A stretch of 64,000 nt of DNA from Blasia pusilla (Eukaryota; Marchantiophyta; Marchantiopsida; Blasiales): NCBI GenBank assembly GCA_050084515.1, contig CM114271.1:62062001-62126000 (forward strand), in the 5' to 3' direction. The notes under the pieces were generated by a model that was given only the letters and a program-made list of their open reading frames with translations, had not been told where the DNA came from and ran no database searches. This document shows, in pieces, positions 13,080 to 24,142 of the stretch; the stretch's first letter is position 1; every line of letters begins with the position of its first letter. Both the position numbers and the translations under genes were made by a program.

Positions 13080-14345
13080 ATACTCTTTTAATCGCAAAAT
13101 ATTAAGTTCGTTCCCAAGAGATCACCGTTTCTTGAGTAAAGAGAGGTTTTATAAGAAATATTAAGAATAACTCCTTCTTCACTAAGCACTTCACTAATTA
13201 CAATAACTAAGTCTTCACTCATACAAAAGAACAAGTGGAAAAGACTCTTCTCAAGTGCAGACAAAGACTCTTTCGAATCTTGAATAACAAATCCAACGAA
13301 GACCTCAAAGAGACCTCAAGAAGGTAGTGGCTCATCCTACTTTAGGAACTAAATCCGTCATGGTAGATTACTCATTGTCTAAGAACTTTCCTACGCTCTT
13401 CTTGATTATCTTCTGGAATTCCGTCATCTCTACTGCATCAAAGAGTGGAAAGAACTAGAAAGTATTGCAAGCTTTAGAGAGTACAAGACTCTTCGGCTTG
13501 GATGATCCCCAAAGAACTCCTTACACAACCCACCAAGACTATTGGGAAACTCAAGATACAAGGGAATAACCCCTTGCTCTTCTGCTCTATTCTTTAAATC
13601 GTTTCTTACAATTCTTGATTGATCTTCCTATTCTACTCTAGATTTCTAACTGATAATCCTATCCTCTTCGGTTCAGATTCTCCAACCCTTTATTTTCCTA
13701 AGTCGGTTGGTTGGTCTGGCGTTTCATTTCCGCTTCCTCCTGATTGTTGCGCCTCTTCATTTCAGGCATCCAAAACCGCGGCAATGATTCATTCTTCACT
13801 GTCTTCGTAGTCTTTGCAATCCTATCTTTGCAAAGACTCTTATTGTACTGCCGCCACAAAGAGTCCTCCTTGCGACTTTCTTTCAATCTGCTTCCTTCAA
13901 AACATTCGCTCTCTTTCTATTCCTATTCTTCATACCCCTTTCCGCTTTGTGAAGACTCTTTGATTTCCTCCTCTTCTTCTTCTTCCTTCTTGGATTTCTT
14001 AGTCTTCGGTCTTCATTCTTTGTTCACAGTCCTCACACGAAGACTCCCTTGCATCTTTTTTTGCAAAGAAGAAGTCTTTTACAGTCTCCATTGACAGTCT
14101 TCCCCACTCTTCATATTGCGGTCTTCCTTGAGAAGTACCCGCACTTCTTTTCCAATCTTTTCCTACTTTTACACCATTCTCATTCTACCCAGACAATCCT
14201 TAATCTCTTACTATTTCATGTCCTTTCATCAGAGTTCTATCATTCAATGTTTTCACACGTAGAGTATATGTCTTTATAGTAAAGTATACGTCTTTACTTT
14301 TCATATTGAGTCTTTAGTCTTCACTTCATGAAGACTTCACTACAA
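13080..14345. repeat. Region dense in AAGACT/GTCTTC motifs
   Basis: The hexamers AAGACT and GTCTTC and close variants recur many times over about 1.2 kb, in both orientations. The region ends in a small hairpin whose 8-bp arms (14316-14323 and 14329-14336) carry the same motif. It has no coding domain and lies inside the MULE, downstream of its transposase frame. Confidence 0.55.
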
Positions 14346-14465
14346 TTGTGTACAAAAAATGATCTTTCTACCAAAATTTCAAAAATACGGGCAGTACACT
14401 TCCTCCGCCAAACTAATGTAGAACGTCTCTTCCTCAGGGTTCCACTCCTTATTTGTGTCAATCTT

Positions 14466-15044
14466 CTAGTTCATGTCTAGACTGGGCAAGGATATGCAAC
14501 TCACTCGGTCTTGGTAGTCATCCGACTCTTCATCGCTATCAGAATTATTATAAAGTAAGGAAACTACACAAAATTCTCCTGGATTTGGAATAAAAAATGT
14601 GTCTTTAATATCTGATGGAAACCTAAATGAATATCTACGGGAATCCATGGGAGTGTTCATGTGCACATTATCCAGCATGGGCTCCACTCCCATTGGAGTG
14701 GATGCATTACTAATTGGCAAATTGTCTTCTGCATGAAGGGTAGCATTCACTTGGGCACTAAACCCTTGAACTGGCCCGGTAGTAGGTCTTACATCATTAC
14801 CAAGCTCCTCCGTCAACAAAAAATTCACATCAGGTTGCCTTCATGCCCGTACTTCACATGTAAATCTCCCTACGAGTAAATCATCTTTCAGAACTTCGCA
14901 AGTTGTATGGTTATGCCCCGCAAGAGCGCAATGGTTGCATCGTCTTTGGGTAGTCCTAGCAGCCCTACATCCTGTACGAAATTCTTTAGCAGCTGTAGGT
15001 GGGATGCTCATTGGCGTATTATGGCCAACATCATTTTCATTCAC
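14466..15044 (-). pseudogene. MULE C-terminal remnant with CCHC zinc knuckle
   Basis: A frame at 15044-14841 contains CNHCALAGHNHTTC, which fits the C-x2-C-x4-H-x4-C zinc knuckle that often ends plant MULE transposases. A separate frame at 14828-14466 continues with acidic, Ser/Asp-rich sequence. The two are in different frames from the SWIM segment upstream, so this is either a further exon or decay. I assign it to the MULE by strand and order. Confidence 0.55.
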
Positions 15045-15179
15045 AAAATCCTCATATACGGGATAGGAGATCTCTTCACCGCCTTCTTGTCCTCTTTGTG
15101 TCTCGCCGCTTCTCCCTCGAGGAATGCGTACATAACGATGTCGACCATGCCGAACTGCAAGAATGGGAGGTCAAAAATC

Positions 15180-15792
15180 TCACGATGGTATAAGTTCATC
15201 ACTCTTCACAACGGGTATACTGTTTTTGTAGATCCGCCTTATGAAGTCATTGGACCATATTGGATCTACAAGTTTCTCCAAATCCATTCCCGTGATCACA
15301 TCCCAAGCCATAACATGCGTACAAGGCCAACAAGTGTCTTGAAACTCAAGGCATGAGCAAGTGCACTCAGGGTGCAACCGAACATGGAATTGTAGCCTAC
15401 TACTTGTTGGAATCACAAGTGCATTCGTCACATCTGAGACAAGTACATTAAAACTCTGACAATTGGCTTCATTGGCTTGATAACGAATAAGCGCATAAGT
15501 AGTCAGATTAGTCGAGTACTTCTCTAAGTGATATGCCTCTACTTTCCTTTCTGCATGCACTTTCATGATGTAATTCCACAACCCCCGAGCAATGATCAAG
15601 GGAGGATCCTCTCTGATCGGCTTAATTGCAGAATTAATGACCTCCACAAGATTTGAACTCACTTTGCCATAGCGTGGCAACGGGAAAGCACACCTTGCAA
15701 ACTTCTCTGGTCCTATTTCTCGTAGGTACAAAGCCGCATCTGTTGTTCTTTGCATATGATGTCTTACCAATTTATTGATCCACATGTCATAC
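15180..15792 (-). pseudogene. MULE transposase exon with SWIM zinc finger
   Basis: This exon starts after a good acceptor (pyrimidine tract, then CAG at 15795-15793) and reads about 200 residues. Near its end, CTCSCLEFQDTCWPCTHVMA fits the SWIM pattern C-x-C-xn-C-x-H that follows the catalytic domain in plant MuDR/FAR1-type proteins. The intron before it (15793 to about 16145) holds copies of the motif TTAGCCGCC, which reads GGCGGCTAA in the sense of this gene. The frame ends in a stop without the rest of the protein. Confidence 0.8.
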
Positions 15793-16145
15793 CTGCAAAA
15801 AAATATCCATAATTGGTATTAGCCGGTCAATTATATGTCGGAATACCGACCATGACTATGAAAACAAAGAATAGGTGCTCTTTGGAAATGCTGTGAATAG
15901 ACACAGTTTGGAATAAATAGTGTTTAGCCGCCGGTTGGGGCCTTCCAGTACTGGCAGGTGTATTTGCGCCTGATATGTTGCGAATAGCGCCGTCTGGGAC
16001 ATGGGCATATGATAAGCCGCCAAAAAAACTGTGAATATAAGCCGGTAATAGCCGCCGCCGAGAGAAAAATGATTTCAGCCAAAGGACAAGTACAGACGTA
16101 GCCTATAGATTGCAAAAATATGTAAGAACTTAGGGAGAGGGTCAT

Positions 16146-16585
16146 CTACTTCTTTCTTCTTTGCCGTGCATAGAGGCAAGCAACGAAATATTCTTCAGCT
16201 ACCTTTCCATACCGTGTTTTCATATTTTGTCGCAAGTATTGGCCACACATGTTGTGTATATATTCTAGAAATATTTTATCCACCGCATGTAGAAGGCCCT
16301 TATGTCTATCTGAAATAAATACAATCTTTGGATTATCCAATGCTGGAATTTCTTTCTTCAGATGTGAACAAAAATATTCCCATTCCTCATTGGTTTCACG
16401 AGGAGATATGTCATATGCCAAGATTATGGTTTTGGCGTTTCCATCCAACATTGAAGCAATAAAAATCTGTATGGGATACTTCTTATTCTTTGTGTGGCAT
16501 TCATCCAAGCCAACTACCTTCTACACATAGGGTATAAGAAATTCCATGGCAAAAGGAAATATGAATAATTTCTTAAACGTTGCTC
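16146..16585 (-). pseudogene. MULE transposase catalytic segment
   Basis: The frame contains KVVGLDECHTKNK, which places an Asp at the first catalytic position of MULE transposases, and the conserved block ISDRHKGLLHAV, characteristic of the family (pattern SDR-x-KGL-x-x-AV). The upstream residues up to about 16585 read in the same frame through one stop. A 1.2 kb insertion then separates it from the N-terminal piece at 17805-18146. An intron joins it to the SWIM exon. The copy is non-functional. Confidence 0.85.
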
Positions 16586-17804
16586 ATTTATAATCCCACA
16601 CATCCCATGCCACGGTATCGCATAATAAAATCACCCATTATGTAAACTCCTTTATCATTAAGTGTTAGAGAGAGTTTTATCAGTATTAAAGAAATTAGCT
16701 TAGGAAAATGAAATTCTCATGTTTAAACCTCTTTAGAGTGGCTCATTTGTGTGGGCCCAACTTTAAGAAAAGAGATAATAAATAAAAGATGGGATTATAA
16801 AAGTAGAGTAGTGGGGTTGGTACTTAAATAAAAAGAAAAAGTAGTCTTGGTTGGTGGTTAGGTAGTTGGGGTAGTTTGGAAGAGATATGAAGTGAGAAAA
16901 GGAGGATATTTTGGAAGAGATAAGAGGTAATCTACTTGTGTCAAAATATGATTGGCTAAACCTTGAGGGGAGACCATGTAGCACAAGATACGATTAATCC
17001 TATATTGTACTCTTGTGGATCCCTTGTGAGTATATAAAGAAGAGGAACCTCTCAAGGGTTCATCACCTTCTACTTTACATCTTGAGTTTCTCGTGTCACT
17101 CTTGAGTGGATGACTTTGGGATTGCTTGCTCTTCCAATGAGTGTGGATTACCCCTCTTGGTCTATTCTTCAAGAGGATTCTAGAGTGTGGTATGTATGGA
17201 GATGAGAGACTTGTCATCTGAGAGAGAAGTTTAGTTATTCTAGAAATAGTGGATGGTTTGGCTTGTTATTTTTCCATTGAGAGTGGATTACCCTTCTTGG
17301 GAGAGCAACTCCACCAAACCCTATTTTAGAGGAGAGTAGAGCATGTTTGTCAAGTATGGATAGCGATGGAGCACGAGTTGTGCCCAATTTTCCTTTCCTT
17401 AACGCGTACCACATCAAGATTCTCTTTGTAGATAGGCATTGGTTCACTAGCTATCTAATTTATCACTTTGGGCAAGCGTTCATGAACCAAGTCATGCAAT
17501 CTTTAACTCCGGTGATTCTTCCTATAGTCACGTACGGAAGGATATGGGATTGTATTTTGTATGTCCTTGTATAGCAATCCATGGATGTCAATAGGCATGC
17601 TCAAGTAGGATTTAACACTAGTTATGCTATTTTCCTTGTGTACGAATGTAAAATAGTTTACAAGAACTTTATAGTAAGAAATTTTGGGGTTCCATGTTAT
17701 GAAGAAGTGATCGTCTGGGCACTACCATTCGTGATTCCTGTTGTGAGAGAATGTAGGGTTTACACTATAATTCTACATTGAGAAAAGAGAACTTCTTATA
17801 GAAT
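16586..17804 (+). mobile_element. 1.2 kb insertion in the MULE, possibly a solo LTR
   Basis: This stretch interrupts the MULE frame. It contains a good TATA box (TATATAAAG, 17031) followed by pyrimidine-rich transcript-like DNA, as in retrotransposon LTRs, and no protein domain. Two related segments with the core GTGGATTACCC occur near 17143 and 17283. Short plus-strand frames at 17347-17781 show nothing I recognise. Boundaries are set from where the MULE frame stops and resumes, so they are approximate. Confidence 0.4.
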
Positions 17805-18146
17805 TCAACTTGCATCAACCACGTTTGCTGCAACTAGAAGGTCCGCCCTTACTTGAAGAAAGGCTCTCAACACGATAACGGTGGCGAGGGAATCAGCTTC
17901 TTTCACAGCCTCAATAAATGAAGGGATAAGATGGAAACCGACACGTTCACCCCCATTCATCCAATCTCGGCAGATTTCTTTGCATCTCCAAGAAGAGAAG
18001 TAACTGGTATATTTTTTGTAGGTTTGTGCAAGGACTTCTACAAGGCTACCTACTGGAATATTTGGTTGAATTACAACCCTATTTGCCATCGATAACCACT
18101 TCGCCTTGTGGGTGGATCCCTCCATATATGAATGTGACCCAAACAT
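17805..18146 (-). pseudogene. MULE N-terminal domain remnant
   Basis: The frame reads through a region resembling the conserved MULE domain upstream of the catalytic core: a Lys-Trp-containing block (HKAKWLS), then a YxxW..KEICRDW helix and a leucine/proline-containing segment (HLIPSFIEAVKEADS). In the family this precedes the DDE domain by some 100 residues; here the order and strand agree but a 1.2 kb insertion intervenes. Identification is by overall pattern, so it is less certain than the catalytic and SWIM segments. Confidence 0.6.
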
Positions 18147-18300
18147 GTGTGCTTCAAATTATAGATAGTTATCTCACATAAGCCCGAATTCTTGTGTCAT
18201 TGAAAATGGGCTCTCCATTTGCAAATTTGATCTTGTGAAGGTGCACCCTTCCCCTTAATCGGCTTTCGAATCTTACAATGAAAGAATTTCGAATCTTTTT

Positions 18301-18328
18301 AAACTTTCGAAGGTTTTTCGATTCCGGT
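18301..18328 (-). repeat. Right 28-bp inverted repeat bracketing the MULE
   Basis: Exact reverse complement of 12533-12560. It lies about 155 bp beyond the N-terminal MULE frame, where a terminal repeat would be expected. Confidence 0.8.
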
Positions 18329-19129
18329 GCGGTTTAGTATACTTTACTAAACTTTACTAAAATTTCAAAAGGCTTATTAGGCCTCTTGCTATGCTGTGGG
18401 CGCCATGGTATCTCCATTCCACATGGGTGGGGCCGTATCCGTGGATCTTGAAAATCTTCACTCTATTGACAAGTATCACCTGTCGATAAATCCAAGGAGT
18501 ACTGGCGGAAACTATTCTCCCTTTCTCCTCTAAAAGATGTAGGGAGCACAAATGATTGGCTGGATTCAAACGCGGTCCAAACTTCAGGAATGAACGGCAT
18601 CTTCAATTTGGTAGGTTTCCGACCGTAAAATATCAATTTTTAACAGTAGGATATTAGAATCCGTGTTCCTATTAATACGTTTTCCCATTAATACGTTGTA
18701 AAATAGTTCCCATTAAAGACTTCTTTTTAACCGATTTGCCGTTAAAAAAGTTTGAAAAGTTCGAAAAGTTTGAGAGTTCTCCAAACTTTCATGCTTTCTA
18801 CTGGATTTGTGTTCTCCGACCCTCCAAGCTGCTTGTTACTCCCTATGTTAGTCCGAATAAGAATTTATTCTAAATTTGTTAAAAAGGGTCGCATGCGCAT
18901 ACTGGTTACTGATTTCTTTAAAAAAAATTTATTAAAAAATACTTAAAGATACGAAAAAAGTCCTTCCTTGAACCAGATGCACCCAGTCCATACCGTTGAG
19001 TTGGTGGTAGGCGTGGTCCCGTCCTCGATAAGGGTCAGTCTTCCCTGCGGCCTCGTGCGATTGAAACTCGCGTGGAATTGTCACGAGAACAAACTCTTAA
19101 GGAACTTGCCAGGTGGAGGGATATATCTG
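18329..19129. other. Intergenic DNA, no gene seen
   Basis: A short minus-strand frame (18569-18357) and short plus-strand frames show no family motif. Nothing further can be supported. Confidence 0.4.
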
Positions 19130-19415
19130 TGGACTTATGTCTGTCCTATGGAAGGACTTGTCTGTATGGGCTCCACCTTTCCCTTCTTTCTCATTCCTCT
19201 TACTTGCCTTCGTGTTCCATACTCCCCAATTTCTTCCTTCCTCCACCTCCACTCCCTCCTCTCTCATTGCTCCTCTCATCCTTGCCTTGCCTTCCATCAT
19301 GGACTATAAAGTGTGGGTCCTACTTCTTAGAACCCATGTTCGTAAACATATCTAAACTTATCCGTCTACGTCCGTCTTAAAAAAAGACTTGTCAATTTTT
19401 GTACAACCATGAAAT
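19130..19415 (+). repeat. Dispersed repeat, copy 1 (partner at 61.6-61.9 kb)
   Basis: This pyrimidine-rich segment matches 61580-61920 in the same orientation. Shared blocks in the same order include CCACCTCCACTCCCTC, CTTGCCTTCCA followed by a GACTATAA/AACTATAA block, and closing lines with repeated CTAAACTT/CCAAACTTGTCC and GTCCGTCTT. The similarity is patchy, as in old copies of one element. Confidence 0.6.
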
Positions 19416-19539
19416 CGGAAGTTGTTCCAACTTGATTACTGTCTCCACCTATGGGACAGCCACGAAGAATATAGAGAAGAAGATTTTCCATGTTGTTCAA
19501 TAAACAACGACTATCAAGGGCAACGGCTGAAGTCACCCA

Positions 19540-20080
19540 ACGGTTGCTAATCACAATCACCCGGAAGTTTTTTCTTGTGGCTAAACATAGGGCGGCGGCT
19601 AAAACTAAAGCAAGAGGATGCCTCTCGAGAGTGTATTTGTTGCGGCTTATTAAGTGGGCGGCGGCTAAAATGGCTTAAAAGGCTAAAAGGTTAAACGGCT
19701 TAAAAGATAGGGCGGCTGCTAATTATAATCACCCGAGAGTTTTTCCTTGTGGCTAAACACAAGGCGGCAGCTAAAATAAAAGTAATCGAAAAAATTCAAG
19801 ACGGCTGCTAAATAGAACGCCGCGACTGCTAATCACAGTCTCCCGAGATTGCGGCTTAACACACTAAGGCGGCGGCTAAAATGAAGGCAACGGCTAAAAA
19901 AGTAGGGCTGTTCTAATTTTTTGCTTCAAACCTTATGGGTTTCCTCGTCGGCTAATGGATAACTCCTTCGCTAATGGTTTGGTCGGCGGCTAATTGTTTG
20001 CTTCAAACCTTATGGGTTTGTTCGGAGGCTAATGGTTTGCACGTTTGCCGTTGGTAGGGTCGGCGGCTTGTCCTAACTTT
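19540..20080 (+). repeat. Degenerate GGCGGCTAA-rich repeat block
   Basis: The core GGCGGCTAA and variants (GGCTGCTAA, CGGCTAAA, GGCGGCTTA) recur more than a dozen times in about 500 bp, separated by short, partly repeated spacers such as ACCCGAGAGTTTTTCCTTGTGG. It is followed by an open region that reads like an exon of the unrecognised gene at 20.46 kb. The same core occurs at 21.7 kb, 22.8 kb and, in sense orientation, in the MULE intron. Confidence 0.8.
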
Positions 20081-20459
20081 GTGTTTTTATTGTGCTTAGC
20101 AGGAGACAATTGCAACAACAGTGAAGCAAGAGGACGCTTCAATAACAAGACCCACGGATGCTACAAATTCAACTCAAAATGTAAGATTGATTCCTCACCC
20201 CATTGCTTGTAAATGTTTGCCAATTTACACTCCCTGCTAGAAGATGTGGAAGTTTGTGTTCACGGTATCTTCACGGGAATCTCGTTGCAGGTTCAGCAAG
20301 ATTCACCACAACTATTGCAAGACAAGAAGATATTTGATTTGATAGAATCAACACATCAGTAGGTAATTCTCGATATTGAACCAATTTCCACTACATTTTT
20401 TGGCTGGTATAAAACTTAGGAACGTGTACATTGAATCTGATCATGATTGTTTGAAACTT

Positions 20460-22560
20460 GTTTCAGAATTCCACTGCTACTGTGTTAGCTCGACCTAGGC
20501 GTGCAAAGTTGAAGATTTCACGTTTGGGTATTGATCAATTTGAGCTTGCCCGCGAGATACCCACCATAGTAGAGCAGGACCTTATTGGCATTCATGAGAA
20601 TGGCTATGATGAGAGCACACCTGCTGGCCCAACAGTTGGGAAAAGGGCCACTTAAGATGGTTGTTGGAGAGACACATGGTGAACCGTCGTCGAAACTCAA
20701 TGAGGTTAATACTGAAACCGTCATAGATCAAGTCATGGAGGACATCAGGGCCGAGTTAAAGAGTATCCCTGCCAAAGTACTTCAAGATGTACATGGCCAT
20801 GTGGATTCCTTGGCCAATAGGGAGTCAGATGAGGATCAGAAAAAAGTTGTAAACTCACATGGCTTGATTCCGATTCACACTCACACTAACACACAACAGT
20901 CACTTGGACTTGGACAAAATGAGTGGAATAGGACTTGACAAGATGGCATAGATGGTATGGATTGGCAAGCGTTTGTAAGTATGCCACAGTGGAACACACA
21001 GAGACTTTCGGCCTGGGACGTACCAAATGTCTTACAATTTGGCCCTTCTCAACGCAGCAAGGAGTCATCACGTCAAACTAGGAAAGGCATGTCTGAAACT
21101 CCCATGAAGAACCCAACGAAAGACCCTCATGGGAATGGTGCAAGGGGCCGGGATTTCCTTAGCCTACACCATGAAGATCAGACCACCACATAGATCGAGA
21201 TGCTATCCGTGAAGGGAAGATTCTTCTCAAGCATGATATGCAAACAGAGGAGCGTTTTGAGATCAATCGAGGATCTCAAACCATGGATACCTTTTTTGTA
21301 AACCGAATGAGCGAAATGGAGCAGGTGTTCACAGTGGATCAGTATTTGCAAACTAATAGTGTCCTTGAGGTGCATATGGTGAGCCGCTTCTGCCAAACAA
21401 AATTCGTTGACCATGTGGATAGTTATGTGCAAACTAAGGACTCTACATGGTGGTTGAACCATATGGTGTCAAAAGCGCAAGCAATGTTCCCAATCCGGGC
21501 TGGTGGGCAACAAAAAAAATTAGGTGAAGATGTTGAGGGAGGAAATTTGGAAGGAGGGGAAGATTCGAATGAATTGGTTTATCAATCAAGAAAGGTAAAT
21601 GCTTCACAATTAGCTCCATTCTTATGTGAATAGGTTTGACAAACTACGTTGTTTGTATTATGCTCTTTAACTATGGGAGGGATGAAAATTCATTTGTTGG
21701 ATGGATCCATGAGCTCTTATTCGGCCTGGGTAGGCAGATAGTCTTCACAACCGGCTGCTACTCAGTCGACGGCTATTTTTCACCCTGGGCTGGAAGGGCT
21801 GCTAATCATAACCGGCTGCTACTCAGCCGGCGGCTATTTTTCAGCCCGGGCCGGCGCATAGGATTTGTAACCGGATGCTATTAAGCCGGTGGCTAATTTT
21901 CAGCTTGAGTCAACAAATAGTATTTGCATGCGGTGAAGAGATTTCCTGTCAGCGTATATAGTTCTTAAATTTATGCTTTCTCTATCTTTTAATATTGGAC
22001 ACCTTCTGGAGTACTCACAGTTGGTGACTACTATTCGGCCGTTGTAGTTTATCTACTTCTTTTACATAAGACTTGTATTTCTTCTCTCTTTGTAGGGCGC
22101 TGCAACAGAAAGAGTCAATGAAGAACCACAGGAGAATGCAGCTTGGCCACCATGAGGGTTTGTGATAGATGAGAGGATTATCCAATTGTGGATGAACCAT
22201 TTGGGAATGGGGGCAAAGGATGTTGTACATTTGGAGTGTTGGGAGGATAAAATCCATCGCACTGAGCGCACTTCAGCGAGGATAGACAAGTATGTGGAAG
22301 TTTGGAACTTAGGCATGCAAATCAGATTTCGGAAAGAGTACAACTCCTAAAAAAGTTCGGGTTGTCGGGTTATGACACCAACATAACGTGGGAAGAGGCA
22401 TTGCGTAGAGTCTCCGCCTTCCAAGTTCATTCAGGACGTCTTGGGTAGGCTAGGTGTGCCCTCGAAAGGGTTGGATGAAGCATCCAATTTGGCAAAAGAA
22501 ATGGTGGCTATTGTTGACTTGCAACGATTGGAGTGTACGGGTTCGAAGATGTAGAAAAAT
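20460..22560 (+). pseudogene. Unrecognised broken gene, probably transposon-derived
   Basis: Several plus-strand segments read as protein-like sequence in different frames: 20461-20938 (acidic, helical), 20957-21193, 21238-21600 (Met/Gln/Val-rich helices) and 22098-22345. Some junctions look like splice sites, for example CAG at 20463-20465 and near 22097. A minisatellite lies between the third and fourth segments. I recognise no domain. The context (repeat-filled introns, neighbouring MULE) suggests a transposon gene or captured host fragment, but no function can be given. Confidence 0.35.
21727..21925 (+). repeat. Three-copy ~60-bp minisatellite
   Basis: Units start at 21749, 21810 and 21869 with AACCGGCTGCTACTCAG or a close variant, each followed by GGCTATTTTTCA or a variant and then a less conserved spacer. 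A partial unit precedes the first. Spacing is 61 and 59 bp. It lies between two exon-like segments, probably in an intron. Confidence 0.9.
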
Positions 22561-22812
22561 GTTGTGGTATGTTATATTCAGAGTATTTTATAAACATCTC
22601 AAGCCACTTTGGACCTCACTTGGGTTTTACTAATGTATTCTTGGATTTTTGGATGTGCTATTCCTCTTTTGGATGATAGTTCATTTCCTATTCTTTTGCT
22701 ATGCTCCTTGGCGTTTACAAAGTTGGTCCTTGGCTCTTCCCTAGCCACAGGTATTTCATTTGGATACATTTCTGCAGTTGCAAGAAGGGATTTAGAGGCT
22801 CAGTACACGGCT

Positions 22813-22930
22813 GCTAAACGCTGGCTAGAAGGTCACAAGACACGCCGGTGGCTAAACGCTGGCTAGAAGGTCACAAGACGCGCCGAAGGCTAAACGCTAG
22901 CTAGAAGGTCACAATACGGGCCGGCGGCTA
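22813..22930 (+). repeat. Three-copy 38-bp minisatellite
   Basis: The block GGCTAGAAGGTCACAA recurs at 22823, 22861 and 22899, an exact 38-bp period. Each unit ends with a GGCTAA core, linking it to the other GGCGGCTAA repeats here. Confidence 0.92.
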
Positions 22931-23246
22931 AGTATAGGGTGAGAGCTTATGAAAGGGACGTGGCTGCTAAAACCAAGCATAGAACATCTCACTCCTTGGC
23001 GGCTGATTGTTCCAGCTTCTCGGCAGCTACACACACGGCACCTACTACGAAGAGGATTACAAGCTTACACCATTTAGCTGTACACAAACAATACCAATTC
23101 TTTGCAATGCAATTCATGTTGTGATAGAGAATAGCCATAGATGTATACACATTACATGTTGACATTTCAATTCCATGAAAATTCTTTGCAACTTCGAGCT
23201 TTCTTGAAACAATACCATCCAAGTTACTCCATAATATTGAAAGAAT

Positions 23247-24142
23247 TTACATTGAATCTTCTCCTTTCAGAGCAGACTTCAGTAATGCTATTAGGGCCAT
23301 ATTTGCCTTCTCGGAGGCACCAACAAACATACTCAAGTTCTCCATTTTAGCAAATACCTTTGTCAATGTTCCTCCTATATCAGCCAACCTTTTCTCCAAA
23401 TCTTCTGCTTCTTTGAGAGCATCACCAAGAGCTACATGAATGTCAATTTTCTTCACTGTGTGTTTGCAATCCTTGGTCTGCAAAGATCCACTAATATCTA
23501 AACGACTTGTCACATCCTCAAGAGATACTACTGCACTAGTATTACAACAGGTCCTAAAATCTGCATGTTGGGATGAATCCCCAATATTTAGTACTGGTGG
23601 GAGGGAGGTGGACGGTAACAATAACTGTCTCCTAGCTCCATGAACAATTGTTTCCGAAGCTCCGGGTTTGTGCATAGAAGCAACATCCACACACCAGCAC
23701 ATTGTCTCTTGAAATGTGACACTTGGTCGTCTATGCTCATACATTCTAACTCTGTAGCATACACGCCCATGATTGCATCACTAACCTGCCAAACAATGTA
23801 TTTCGGGATATCTTGTAGAGTAAGAGACATAATATCCATGCCATCCAACTCAACACATTGTACAAAAAACTTCCACCTCCAAAGAAATCCGTGTTCATCG
23901 CACACGTGGTAAGTGGAACCTCTACTATCTCTTCGAGGTTCTATAGTTCTATTGCATTTACCACGATGGCTATTACCAACAAATGCACAAGCTGGATATG
24001 TGTAACGCCAAGACTCATTTGGAAGAACTTGCAGTACCCACACAATCACCCACGTCGGGGGGAATTTGGTTTGCCTTTCCCTTTCTAAATCACCCAACAT
24101 TGAAATATGCCTCCTGTGATGTTGGTGCACCACTGGCAACAT
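23247..24142 (-). CDS. Hypothetical protein in two overlapping frames
   Basis: Two open frames, 24142-23588 (184 residues) and 23744-23247 (165 residues), overlap by about 150 bp and would make one protein of roughly 290-300 residues with a single frame change. The first part has several Cys/His pairs (positions near 23950-24000) that could bind metal; the second ends in a Leu/Ala-rich helix likely to coil. I do not recognise the family. It is the longest unexplained coding stretch between the MULE and the tRNA, and may belong to the same mobile element as the plus-strand segments at 20-22.5 kb. Confidence 0.35.

Larger units (their letters stand above)
12533..18328 (-). mobile_element. Decayed Mutator-like element (MULE)
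   Basis: About 5.8 kb lie between exact 28-bp inverted repeats and contain, in minus-strand order, a MULE N-terminal domain (18146-17805), a catalytic segment (16585-16146), a SWIM zinc finger segment (15792-15180) and a CCHC knuckle (about 14930). Mutator transposases cut and paste DNA with a DDE nuclease. This copy is dead: stop codons, frame changes and a 1.2 kb insertion split it. Taking the 28-bp repeats as the ends is inference; no target-site duplication was confirmed. The 12.6-14.4 kb part has no recognisable coding sequence. Confidence 0.6.

Noticed and set aside
16763-17217. Minus-strand frames rich in Ser/Tyr/Phe
   Set aside because: They lie within the LTR-like insertion, overlap each other and show no domain.
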